Assembly (NCBI GenBank): GCA_036971615.1
Contig: JAYKKR010000034.1
Coordinates: 279,120-343,119 of the forward strand
Length of the DNA stretch: 64,000 nucleotides
DNA from: Amyloporia xantha
Taxonomy: Eukaryota; Basidiomycota; Agaricomycetes; Polyporales; Adustoporiaceae
Direction: 5' to 3'
Made by a program: the position numbers and the translations under genes. The stretch's first letter is position 1. Every line of letters begins with the position of its first letter. Shown piece after piece: positions 36,727 through 47,625 of this stretch. Under the pieces are notes generated by a model. The model saw only the letters and a program-made list of their open reading frames with translations. It made no database searches and had not been told where the DNA came from.

Positions 36727-36909
36727 ATGCCAGGCAATCAGTTCACTATCACCGCGAAGATCCCACGATTGAGCCTAAGTTTGTACCCTGCGAACGTCGA
36801 ACTCAATCCAAACGTCGGAACGAGGCGGGGACCACACTTCGATATTCCTTTCAAGCAGCCGAGTCCAACTTCTCCGCAGTTCGGTGGATCGATCATAGCA
36901 GCGTTTTAA
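36727..36909 (+). CDS. Small conserved ORF at inner edge of right arm
   Basis: Sixty codons, starting MPGNQFTITAKIPRLSLSLY and ending GGSIIAAF. The C-terminal half is duplicated in the left arm (26490-26580) while the N-terminal half is not, so the copy here looks like the complete one. It is convergent with the GNAT gene at 36946. Function unknown. It could be the last exon of a longer gene, but I see no upstream exon. Confidence 0.4.
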   Translation: MPGNQFTITAKIPRLSLSLYPANVELNPNVGTRRGPHFDIPFKQPSPTSPQFGGSIIAAF

Positions 36910-36945
36910 CGACGACTAGACTTCAGCGCTCTGGCAGGCCGGGGA

Positions 36946-38026
36946 TCACAAGTCCCGATCCTCTTTCGTCTCTCTGACAAAGACATACGTGGGCCATCCG
37001 CCCCATGGAGAAGGCATCTCCTTAGACCCCTTCAGCGTGAAGCCTAAGCTCTCGTAGATGGCGACCTACGAAAGTATGAGACATCGCAAGGCAAGCATCT
37101 GGCTATCTACTCACATTGCGCTCGTTGGTTGTGGAGAGCGCCATAGTGTACCCATTTTTCTTTGCCTGTTGCGAAATATACATGTGAGCCGACACGAAAG
37201 CCGAATGTGATACTTCCCCTCGTGGGCGTGTGCTAACCTTCTCGTGGGCCAGTGCAAACATCGCTTTAGCTATACCCCTTCCTTGGTAGTCAGCTCTGAC
37301 AAAATTAAAATCGCACCAGTACGTATTCAATTCAGTCTTCAAGATATGTGACAGTAAAATGTAAGCAGGATTGCATTAGTTAAGAATGTAAACTCACGTC
37401 AGGAATGCCAGTAAACTCGTCAGTGACAGCAGGAAGGTCTTTTCCGAGCTGAAGACCGTTTCACATCAAACTTGACGCTGTCCGAAGAAAGAAGTACACT
37501 GACCACTTGCGCGTAGTAGGTTTGGGCTTCCTCGGATAGCTTGTTCATGAAATCGAAGTAGCCCAGCTGACGCTGATCCTCCCTGCACGGCTCCATGCCT
37601 ACTAACGTAATCAAGGAATACAGTGGGAAGACTCACGTGCCAAATAGAACCTGGCCAGAAGGAGTCCAAAGTGTGAACCCGACCAGGACGCCATTCTCGT
37701 CGGTGGCGGTGTACATGTCTCCAGCGATGAAGGCGAGGGGCCTGATCATGGATCGTGCAAGATCCGGGAGCAGGGAGATGTTCCCTCCCGTTAACGCTAT
37801 AACTGCACGGCCTGCGAAGCTGTCTTTAGCGCGACAACTCCAGAGGGGCGATATGAAATGGTACCCACTCTCTGGCATTAGTTTTGAGAACACATCGACT
37901 GCTTCTTCAACCAGTGCCTCTGTAATAACGCACTGAAGTCAGTATTGCAGATGGGGCATTCTTGCGCGAACAGAACTGACCATCTGGGTGCGAGACTAAC
38001 TGTATAGAGACGTCGGGGAACGCCAT
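36946..38026 (-). CDS. GNAT-family N-acetyltransferase, right copy
   Basis: Mirror paralogue of the gene at 25364-26452 with the same seven-exon layout and intact splice sites. It starts MAFPDVSIQLVSHPD at 38026 and ends with TGA at 36946-36948. The acetyl-CoA motif is ADYQGRGIAKAMF and the C-terminal strand VAIYESLGFTLKGSKE. Amino-acid changes against the left copy are scattered, for example SGYHF for GGYHF and TPSGQ for TPPGQ. No stop or frameshift is seen, so both copies look functional. Substrate unknown. Confidence 0.85.
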
Positions 38027-38784
38027 TGGCAATCGTCACGGTGCAGGTGCGCAGTGACAATCGGAAGAAGGGTGAAGGTGTGCAGGCCAATGGCGCTTGC
38101 TAGTGACTGCGCCGCAGCCGTGGTGATCGCAGTCTGGAGGTAAGAAGCACAAAATCGTTGTAATGATGATGATGCCGCTTAGTACTTACCTGTGTAATCG
38201 GTTTGAATGCGCTTCCTATTCGTACACAAATCAAGTTTGCTATGGCACAAACAACGACACATCACAGTCACGACAGCGCGCGGGCTCGTGGGATAAGTGG
38301 GCACTGGAGCTTAAAGGGCCGCTGGGATAGCGCTGCCAAGCTTTAAAGTTTGCTGCGTAATGGAATATTGATGATTTGATCTCGTGGACACACTGTAGAC
38401 ACGTTCCATTCATTTAAGTTTCCGAGCTTCGATCAGTTTACAGATGGCGCCGTCGCGAGTGGTATTGAAATCAGTCAATCAGAAACTGTGCGAGGGCTGC
38501 ATTGCATCGAGCGATCCCAAGTAGCTCCTCCTAATCCCAACTTGCTTCCGTCATGAATCAGAGCTTGTGAGTGTCCTGGCATTGCGCACGTACTGATCAT
38601 TTCGGCCGAACTCTGTATCCATTTATGCTAACCACATTATGGTCTCCTGCAGCCAAGAGGCAATTGGATAAGATCGCAAGATTCAAGGGGGATGCCGGAA
38701 CCGATGCCCATTCCTTAGCTCTACGCCGGACCAACCTGAACCCTCAAATCGAGACCACTATTTCCAACCAGCCCACATCATGTA
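38027..38784. other. Intergenic between GNAT right copy and seven-helix B'
   Basis: No gene is seen. Counterpart of 24484-25363 in reverse orientation, somewhat shorter because of indels. Confidence 0.45.
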
Positions 38785-40006
38785 TTACGTCTTGTCAATC
38801 TGGGAGGCCACATCCGACTTGGAGATGGTCTGCAGCTGCAGACTAATCGCAGTGCCGTCGCTGATGTTGGCGCCTGCATACCGGCGACCCGACCCATGGC
38901 CAAACATGGTGCTGGAGACGATGCTGCCTTCCGTCTGCCGCTTGGTCCATGCCCTGCCTGCGACGACGCGCAGAATGAGCAATTGGGGGGATATGCACTG
39001 CGTTTTCACGGGCTGAACATGAGCGCGCACTGGCATACGTGAGTGCTATGGGTAAGAAACCGTCCACGCACCGTGAACATACTGTACAGGGACCCGAAGA
39101 GAATCTCCATGTCGTTATCGAGGCCGAAGCTCACTAGGAAGGCGATGCCGAAAAGACTGTAGGGCAGCGCGGACTCGATGAGCAGCGCGGCTGCGTTTGT
39201 GTAAGGACGGGACGCGCTGCGGTCGAGCTCCTTGCTCATGCGCCGCGAGAAGAAGAGGATCCGCGCGCAGATCAGACATGTCGTGATCACGTTCAGGCCG
39301 ATGGTGGTCGAGTAGTAGCATATGCCGGCTTTCTCTGAGAAGCCGACGAAGAAGTTGCCGTTGGGTGCGCCGGACACGCAGAGAAGAATGATCCCGAAGG
39401 CTGGGACGGGCAGGTCAGAGATTGCGCTGGTGTCACACTGGCACTCCGTGAGACACGACGACGTACCTGCGGAGGCAAGATAGATTATACAAGGAACTAT
39501 GACGATGTGATAATTGTTGTATACGATGTGACAGCGGTATATCTGGGCAAAATTCAGCGCAGTCCGAGACATTGTTCTGCAGGAAAGTGTATCTCACCAT
39601 GAGCGCATCGGCCAACAAGTTGAGTGCGATCGATGAGGTCGTGCCCATAGTCTGGTACCACACAGAAGCGTATTCCCCGAGATAAGCCGCAGAACCGCCA
39701 GGGTAGTCTGCGTTAACGATCCACATTTCTTCGCCGAAGACCACCTCAGTGGAGAAAAATATGGTGATGAGGAAGAGCATCGCCGTGCTCAGGAAAGTGA
39801 AGAACTTGTCGGATCGAGTGAGTTTCCTCCTGTTCTTCAACAACGTATGCATAGTCAAGCCATACAATATAAGCTCCATGCCTATCGCGAGCAGGGTGAG
39901 CGGATTTCGGAGCATCAAAGCGAGTCTACTGTGCCTGCTACTCACCATACAATATTCCGCTGATGCTGTTGCCGACGTAGTACGCATTCTGAAAGAGGGA
40001 AGACAT
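38785..40006 (-). CDS. Seven-helix fungal membrane protein, copy B'
   Basis: Mirror copy of the gene at 23259-24483 with the same five-exon structure. It begins MSSLFQNAYYVGNSISG at 40006 and ends ASQIDKT at 38787-38785. It differs from copy B at few positions, for example FFTFLS for FFIFLS, and a small in-frame indel in the tail (GSGRRYAGANISDG for GSGPMSRYAGANSNG). The signature loop GEEMWIVNADYPGGSAAYL is unchanged. No inactivating change is seen. Function unknown. Confidence 0.85.
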
Positions 40007-41502
40007 GGTGTTGCTGTAATCGCAACCAATGAGTGGATGCCGCCAGTATCAGTACCATTAACGGTTCGCACCTCGAGCTTGTTTGCGCCAGAGAAGCTAG
40101 AAGAGCCTGAGTGGCATAAGTGCAGAGGCCGTCTCGATTAATATGCGACGCCACGATCAATGTAAGGAATGCGAATTGTTGCAGAGAATCCAGATCGGTC
40201 TCACGTCAATGGCCAGCTATCTACCATCATACTTAGAGACCCTGCCGCCGGAAATAAACCTATCAAGGAACACCGTGGTATCATAGCGCCGAGTACACAA
40301 TTTATCACAGCGTCAAGTGCTATCGACCACAGAGTCGAGAGTCAGAGAAGAATTAGATAGGAAGCTGCCTCTTGGGAACTAAAACAGCTGGTTGCTAGCA
40401 TTAGTGGCAGCGACAGGCGAATGCTTCCGAGAGATGCACAGAAACTTGGAGTGGCAAACACCGAACCGGTCTGGATAGGATACGGTGTCATATTGCTGGT
40501 GTTGACATAGAGTGAAATACCCAGCGGGTCAGAGATGTTGCCAGCCTAAGTGGGCAGAGCGCGACCATGTTAGCATGTCTCCCGTTGATAGTACTTTATC
40601 AAACGCACAAAATCGCTTCCTGTGAGCGAGTGTCATCCTTGTTGGCTCTCGCGGCCCATCATCACATACCGCGAAATTCAATCTGAAACACGCCTGCTAT
40701 AAGAGCAAGGTTTGACGCACTGCCCTCTTATGCCAGTGCAGGACTTCCGAGTTGTGGCTTCTGACAACAACGAGGCTGAGCGCCGATTCCAAATCGAGAT
40801 TGAACTTTGAGCAAGATCCCTGTGGAGATTCATTCACGTGAGACGTCGAGGCGCTCATTTGGTGCTCGGGTGGTCCGAGTCGGATGAGCATCCTTCTCTA
40901 CCTTATACAATCCGGAGCTGCTACCTGTTTGGCCTATCAATGACTCTTTCTCCGTACATTTGATAGGCATCTATGACTTGTATGGCGGCGGTGGCATTGA
41001 TAGCACCGGCTTTGCCACTCCACATGTGCTCCAGTATCTTACCATGGACCAGATACTTTAACCAGCATTCGAACTCTATTCATGGTGATGAACAAGTCCG
41101 CGCCTGTCGTAGGTCACCGGCCTGGAGATCCGCGAAGAATAATCAGCAATAAATCCTGGATACCGTGACAACTCTGGCATTCCCTTCATGCATGCATGGC
41201 AGCTGTGATGCTGTAGACATCCCCTTTGTCGTTTCTAGGAAATCATCTCGAATGGAGCCGCCATGTATCCAACGGACGCCGTCAAAGAAGATCCCCGAAA
41301 CAGCTCGGCAGCAACCGTGAACGTGTACACATGCTAACTTGGTCCCGGCGAGATGACCTCAAAATGCTCTGTCAGGTCAGCTCGAACTCCACGGACATCA
41401 TTGCGGGTCAAGAGTGCTCTCGCCTTCACATATCATCGGGCTCTTGTCTCTGCCGCTTTCTTTCTAACTTCACACGTCTCTCTGCTATCGCTTCACACCA
41501 TC
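40007..41502. promoter_or_regulatory. Shared upstream region of divergent seven-helix genes B' and A'
   Basis: Counterpart of 21783-23258 in reverse orientation; no gene inside. Intergenic conservation between arms is clear around 40680-40810. Confidence 0.5.
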
Positions 41503-42673
41503 ATGTCCTCACTCTTCCAAAACGCATTCTATATCAGCAACAACTTCAATGACATCCTATACGGTGAGCACGTAGTGGGTAGATTTTACGACCAGTCAAA
41601 AAGGCTCATCATGTGGTTGTTTCTCAGGTGTCGAGCTAGTACTATTCTGCATGACCATGTCACGATTGTTTGATTCAGAGAGTGGTCGGAAGCGGTCACG
41701 ATACGACAATTTCCTTGCGTTCTTCAGCATAGCGCTGCTAGTCCTTAACACAATTTACGTTGCTGTGCAAGGAGTCTTTGGAGAGGAGATGTGGATCGTC
41801 AACGCCGACTATCCTGGCGGGTCAGCGGCTTACCTAGCAGAGTATGCGGCAGTGTGGTACCAGACTATGGGCACGACGGCAACGGTCATGCTGAATCTCT
41901 TCGCAGACGCATATATGGTAAGCTGAGTGATGTTCGAGTAACAGGTACACAACTTCATCCGTGCGTAGATCTATCGATGCCATGTCGTGTGGAACGATGT
42001 GCGGATTATCATCTTCCCCTGTATCATCTACGTCGCTACCCTCGGTAAGTCTCAGCTTAATCATGCCTCGTCGATGCGAGCAACTGTCTTCGCAGCTCTA
42101 GGCATCCTGCTCCTGTACTCCTCGGGCTCGCCCAGCGCCGATTTCTTCAGCGGGCTGTCCGTCAAATTTGGCCTCTCATACTACTCTCTTACCATCGGTC
42201 TGAACATCATCCTGACCTGTCTGATTCTCGGCCGGATCATCTACCTCAGCAAAGCCGTGTATGTGCCCCAGAAGAAGAGCAGCCTGCACAAGTATATCAG
42301 TATCATCGTCGAGTCGGCGCTGCCCTACTCGGTGGCGGGCATCGCGTGGCTCGTCTCGTACGGTTTGGAGAGCGACATCCAGATCTTCTTTGGAGGCCTG
42401 TATGCGATGTTCACCGTACGGGATTTCTCCTCAGCCATGATTTACATAATAACTGACAGACCTGTCTTGTGGCAGTGTGTTTCCCCGCAGATGATCGTGT
42501 TGCGTGTGGTTCAGGGGCGGGCGTGGTCCAGGGATCAGGCACTGGAAACCATGTCAGCACTTGCTCTGCGCACGGTTCGTGGGAGGACGGAGGTTGATGT
42601 CGAGCGTGCGGAGAGCGCAAATCAGTCTAACCTTGATGCCAAATCCGTGCAAACCGTCGGAGATGAGGTATAA
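41503..42673 (+). CDS. Seven-helix fungal membrane protein, copy A'
   Basis: 314 aa from exons 41503-41563, 41628-41917, 41969-42044, 42096-42415 and 42476-42673. It begins MSSLFQNAFYISNNFNDILY. Helices are visible at NFLAFFSIALLVLNTIYVAV, IIIFPCIIYVATLALGILLL, TIGLNIILTCLILGRIIYL and a segment at YSVAGIAWLVSYGL. The loop GEEMWIVNADYPGGSAAYL is conserved. It is the mirror copy of 20591-21782 with few substitutions (for example AEYAAVW for ADYAAVW). All splice junctions are canonical. It lies head-to-head with copy B', as A does with B. Confidence 0.85.
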
Positions 42674-44285
42674 TATCTGTCAATGCCCGGAGTTCTTCCT
42701 AGACGTTCTTGCTCATGAGTCATGACTCACGTATTTTATACGAATAATGACAACCTTGTACCCGGACCTCGAGACACATGCCGATTTCTGCTCATGAGCT
42801 CAGGAACGCGACAGGGGAGGTATCTATGACAGGAGTGGGTCGTCGTAGACGATCCTAGTCTTCTCTGACTACGCCGTAGAGCATAACGGTCGCAGCCGTG
42901 AATCGGCCATTCAGGGGGCATTGTGGCCACCAACATCGTTTCGTATCCGGGTAAGAGCAGACCGGATGCGCTTTGCATGTCCAGGACAGAGAGTGGCGTG
43001 ACTGATGTCATGCAAATGCGTGGCACATTTGACAATGGGAGGGACCATGACTACGCACTGCGCCTCAACAAAAATGAATAGCAGGAGAAATCTGGAGAAT
43101 TACTCCATGATGATGCATGCCTCGCTTTCTACTTAGGTTCAATTTCAACAAAAATGCTACCTTACCTGAGTCTTACCTCAGGCTATTCTCCTTCCTGCAT
43201 CGTTTTATTGAAGTCGTAAGCACCCTTGAATGGCCACCTGCGTAATTCAACGAGTTCTGAGATGGAGCCTCCGAGTGATTCGTGTCGACGACAAATTTTA
43301 GCAACTTACGTCAGGCTGACGATGATCGTGTTCGATGCGGAAGAGCGTCACCAAGCTAGCTGTGCCTTCTGCTCCAGCATGCGCACAACTGGTACTCGCT
43401 CATAGTCAGGGCAGTCAAAAAACAAGAGTGAGCGAGAGAGGTGGCAGAAGTGAAAAAGGAGCCAGAGATGAGCCCACGCTGACGAAAATATTTGACATTG
43501 GCTGCTTGACTATAGCTACAGCCTGAGCAACCAGCTGATACAAATGTGGATGTAAGACGAAAGCTATCCCCAAGGAAGTGGTGAAACATAACAGGGATGT
43601 AAACTGCACATCACCCACTCGAGCCCGTCATAGCTACCAGGCTTGCTCGCAGATTACGGGTCCACGGCTATCAATAATATGTTTGATGGACTGCACTTGA
43701 ACTAGCTGTCATGACCGATCGAATAAATTGCGAAAATGCTGAGATAGATGTTATGAACTAGAAATACAGTATATGAAGTCCGAAGATCCTCCAATTATCG
43801 TAGTTCTTGGTGTCAAGACACTACGTACAGCCGAATAACAGATAGATACGAAAATAGAACGCGAGACATGAACCATCGTCAAGACTGTCATGGTGCCAAT
43901 TGAGCACCGAGGAGTCCTCTAGTATTTAGCTGGCGGCGAGGAAGCGCTAGAGGCCCTTCATGAGCCCGGTGGGGGCTGCACATTACCAGCTCGTAGGCAG
44001 TGGCTTTTAGACAGCCTCGTGACCAGTCTTCGACCTAGATCGGCATCGGGGAAGCGCATCGTTCTTCGACCAATCCAGAGCCATGGCTTGTACCGTCCGT
44101 CTCGACGGGTGAGTGTTGAATTCGAGACCTCGATCGAGACTTGAGATGCCTAGCTCCAAGTGGACACGACATGGAGGTACAAGGAATGGTCTGATGCAAG
44201 TGATGGAATACAGAGATGGCGGTAAATAAGAATAAATACGAGGGCATCTTGGCGACTTGAAGAAAGCACGGGAGGCCGAATTTAA
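42674..44285. other. Intergenic, no gene seen
   Basis: The first 260 bp are the outer end of the right arm. The remainder carries only short frames without similarity. Confidence 0.4.
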
Positions 44286-47040
44286 TCAGACCGCATTTAA
44301 AGAGCCTTTACCTCGCCCGGTTGCTCGCCTCGCTCGCTTTGACGGGGAAGTCTCCTCATCAGGATCAACACGGGTCCGTTTGCTACTGGATCGACTCCGA
44401 GGTGCTCCAGCTGTGTTGTTTCCGATGAGTGCTGCGCGCAAGATTTCATTTCTGGCGTCCACGCAAGGCGCATCCCGCAGGGCCACCTGCATGGCCAGAA
44501 AACGCTTGAGGTTCTCTGCCTGGCGATGCGGGAGCGGTGGGATTTTGATGAGACCTGGCCAGCCAGGTCGGTCCTGTCCGCCAGCGGACGATATCTTCTC
44601 GTCCGGACGTTTGTTTGATGTGGCTCGAGGTCGAGCAACGGGTTGAGGTATCGCAGGATCGTCCACAGGCCAATCTTTACAGGCAAGAGCTTCATCGAAC
44701 TTTGCAAGGACAGCCTCATAGGTAAGCGGGACCACCGGTGACCTGCCCATCCTGCAGTTTGATGAACAGAGTTCCCTGAATTCTCTCAAGAGGAACGAAA
44801 GCGGAGGGTTGCTTGGTACGGTGACTTGTCTATATGGCCACAACCAGCTGCGTTTTTGTCCGGAGCATTCGTCTTCGTATTTAGGTGTGAAGAACGTGGT
44901 GCCTGCTATCCGTCCCTCAGGGTGGTCATGCTCTGTGTGACGGAGCACAAGCCAAACTAGTAGCCAATAGAATGACTCCAGATCGTGACGGGCTTCGTGC
45001 ATAGCAGTACCTTCCAGGATTTCAATCGCCATGAAATACAAGGTCCCCTAGAAACAACCCATCAGTGAGACTTCATACGTGCACCAAAAATATGCCCAGC
45101 GTACTGTCTGCGCTTTTGGTTTCTTCTCCACAACGGGTGTCACGATCCTCGTGGCATCTTCGCTGGAGGACCAGTCGGAACGACTGCGTTCGCCGTTCTC
45201 CGCGCAGTACGTCCTCACAACGTACGCTTCCCAGCAATCCCGGCTAATTTCAAGATTGTTCGCCTGAAGAAAGTGCTTCCAGTTGAAGCTGTAGTCAAAG
45301 TCTCCGATGAATCCCTTGAATGGGGCGTCCTCCGCAATCATCACATTGCCTTCGCTGATATCTTGATGTAGCACACCAGCCTTATAAGCCGCCCGATGCC
45401 CTGTGGCCAAGCTCCAATTAGATGCAGTGGACTATCTGGTGACATAATAAATGCTTACCTTTGATTGCATCCCGCAACGCTTCTACCAATTCTCGCGTGC
45501 TCTTGAACCGAGAAATGGGTCTTCCAACCGTTTTGAGCGCCAGTCGCGTGTGGCTCCGCTCGTGATTTGTCGTCGAAGGTGGACCGCGAAGGCGGGCTGA
45601 GAGAGTCTGATGACAGACAGGCAAAGGAAGCGATTGCTCGTCATCTGGATGCTGTATGTGAGAGCACCCACTGGCCGATGGATCAGGGCATTTGATATCC
45701 AGAGGTGATGCGTCAGATTGAACATCCGAGGAAGATTTGCATGAAAGTCGCCGGTTAGTCTCGACTTCGCCGAAATCCACACCAACGAGGAATTGGGCAA
45801 CCCCGAAATGAAGAGCAGATTCGTCCAGCAAATCACTGTGCTCTTCATCCAATTCTGGTATGGATTCGTGGAGACCGGTGCGAAGCGTCGCATAGAAATC
45901 CAACTCGGACGCGTGCGAGAGCAGCCTCCACGAATCCTTGACGATGATAGTAGTTCCATCAGTGCTACCTTCCTGCAATGCCTCCCACACCATCGATGCC
46001 CGGGAGAACAGACGCGGATTGATGTATTGCAGTCTGAAGGCAAAACATGTCACTGAGCGTCCAGCAGGGTCATCAATTGCCATCCATCGGCACACTCTGC
46101 GTTCCTCAGGAGTAAGAGGCCCCTTGCCACTCTTCATCAACAGATCTTCCGCCCATTGAATGTCCGCGTCATCCGGTACTCGAACTGTTGGATCTGCGCC
46201 GACCACAGTATTGGCGTCCATACAAGGATTGACGAACCGCTGTAGGAACCTTTGCATGATTGAAGGCTCGTCGACATAATTGAATGGCTCCGAGACGATA
46301 GCGGCACTGTGGTCAAATCGGAAGATCCTTGCCACAGAGCCATAGATGCCCACGACGAAGACGAAAAGTCGACTCTGTGCAATCAGGATATTACGCGCAT
46401 GTTTCGACAGTCGAACAAGCGTCTCTTCGTGTTCGAGAGAAAGCTTTCCGACGGGATCGTCCTCATCCCTCGGCATTACATCGAAAGCTAAAGAGATATT
46501 TCTCCAATCCGGTGACGATAAAGAAGACGCTTCTTGACCGGGAAGGGAGACAATTACGGTAGGAGTTGATCTATGTTGCTCGTCATCGCACATCTTGTAT
46601 GGGAGCTTGATAGAGTCATTTCGGTTTATCACAAAGGACAAACACTTTGTATCGTGAAATTGGGCGACCAGTTTCTCGAGTCCAAGTACCTGGATCAATG
46701 TGAATTTAGCAGAACGTCATCACTATCAGCATGAACCTACAAGTCGTGTGCAGAGCCCTGCATCATCTTCTGGCGCCCACGTATAGTCGAACGTGCCTCT
46801 GTGTGGCACTGTGCAAGATGACGTTTCAACGCGGCTCGGGACGTATGCATCGAGGTAACGATTGGGATGATCACGGAAAACATTGATTTTGCAATCTATC
46901 TGGCTCATGAACACTAGTTCTTTCGCCTGGTCCTGTTGTGAAGTGGGATTGGACCGTGGGATGGACTCGGACTGGCTGGACGCCCTCCGAGATGTAGAGT
47001 TAAAGAGACTGTAGTAGGAGGATGAAGTAGTGCTTGACAT
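44286..47040 (-). CDS. FunK1-type fungal protein kinase, copy 1
   Basis: 862 aa from exons 47040-46741, 46689-45459, 45400-45105 and 45047-44286. It belongs to the fungal-specific FunK1 family of kinase-like proteins abundant in mushroom-forming fungi. The N-terminal 500 residues carry family landmarks (NISLAFDVMPRDEDDP, IYGSVARIFRFDHSAA, FRLQYINPRLFSRASM). The kinase core has GVLHQDISEGNVMI, where HQD replaces HRD (about 521-523), then FIGDFDYSFNWK, where DFD replaces DFG, and HDLESFYWLLVWLVLRH. The C-terminus is basic (SKRTRVDPDEETSPSKRARR) and may be a nuclear signal. Frame is kept through all introns. Target unknown. It lies in tandem, same strand, with copy 2. Confidence 0.88.
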
Positions 47041-47625
47041 AATGACAAACAAGCAGAGTATATTCAAGCAGTGGATAGTGAGTAGAGAAGGAAACTCTTG
47101 GATGTGGCGTGCCACAGCAACTTAGTAGTCACGCGGGTCACGTGATCGTGCCACAGCCCGCCTGGCGCCGGATTTGCCACGGATTCAACAAGGATTCAAT
47201 ACTTATACAATATTGCGGTCAATCCTGATCTCCAGACATCTGACGAGGGTCCAGTTTTACACCTCGCTAAACGTTATTTATGCCAATATTCCAATAATGC
47301 TGCACAAAATACGTTGAAGTTGTGACTAGAAATGACAATAAACGATTCAAGAAGCCAGCGGCCAGCCAACCGGCGGAGTTTCACCCAGGTATATACATGG
47401 CGCATAAAGTTGCGGTGACAATGACGCTACAGTATTCGCATAGATTACGAGATAGATATGGACTCGAAAATATATTGCTACGAGGTTATGAATATACGGA
47501 ATACAGGGAAACGAAGCGAAAGGGCGGTTTCCCGGCTGGAATCCCATTCACGAACTTGTGCTCACGGCACTTCCTGCGAAGCGCGGAACCTAGTACATTT
47601 CTAGCGCACCGTCACTGTAAGGAAG
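47041..47625. promoter_or_regulatory. Promoter region between tandem FunK1 genes
   Basis: Upstream of copy 1 and downstream of copy 2. It contains a CACGTG E-box within GGTCACGTGATC near 47136-47148. It does not share the upstream sequence common to copies 2 and 3. Confidence 0.4.

Larger units (their letters stand above)
36815..42930 (-). repeat. Right arm of large inverted duplication
   Basis: Reverse-complement counterpart of 20330-26590, carrying GNAT, seven-helix B' and seven-helix A' in mirrored order. Similarity fades on the inner side near 36810-36820 and on the outer side just past 42930, after a stretch matching 20345-20395. Coding exons of B and B' differ at few positions, and introns and intergenic DNA differ more. 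Confidence 0.9.

Noticed and set aside
45418..47115. FunK1 copy 1 as several separate genes
   Set aside because: The frames join through ordinary introns in family order into one 862 aa protein.
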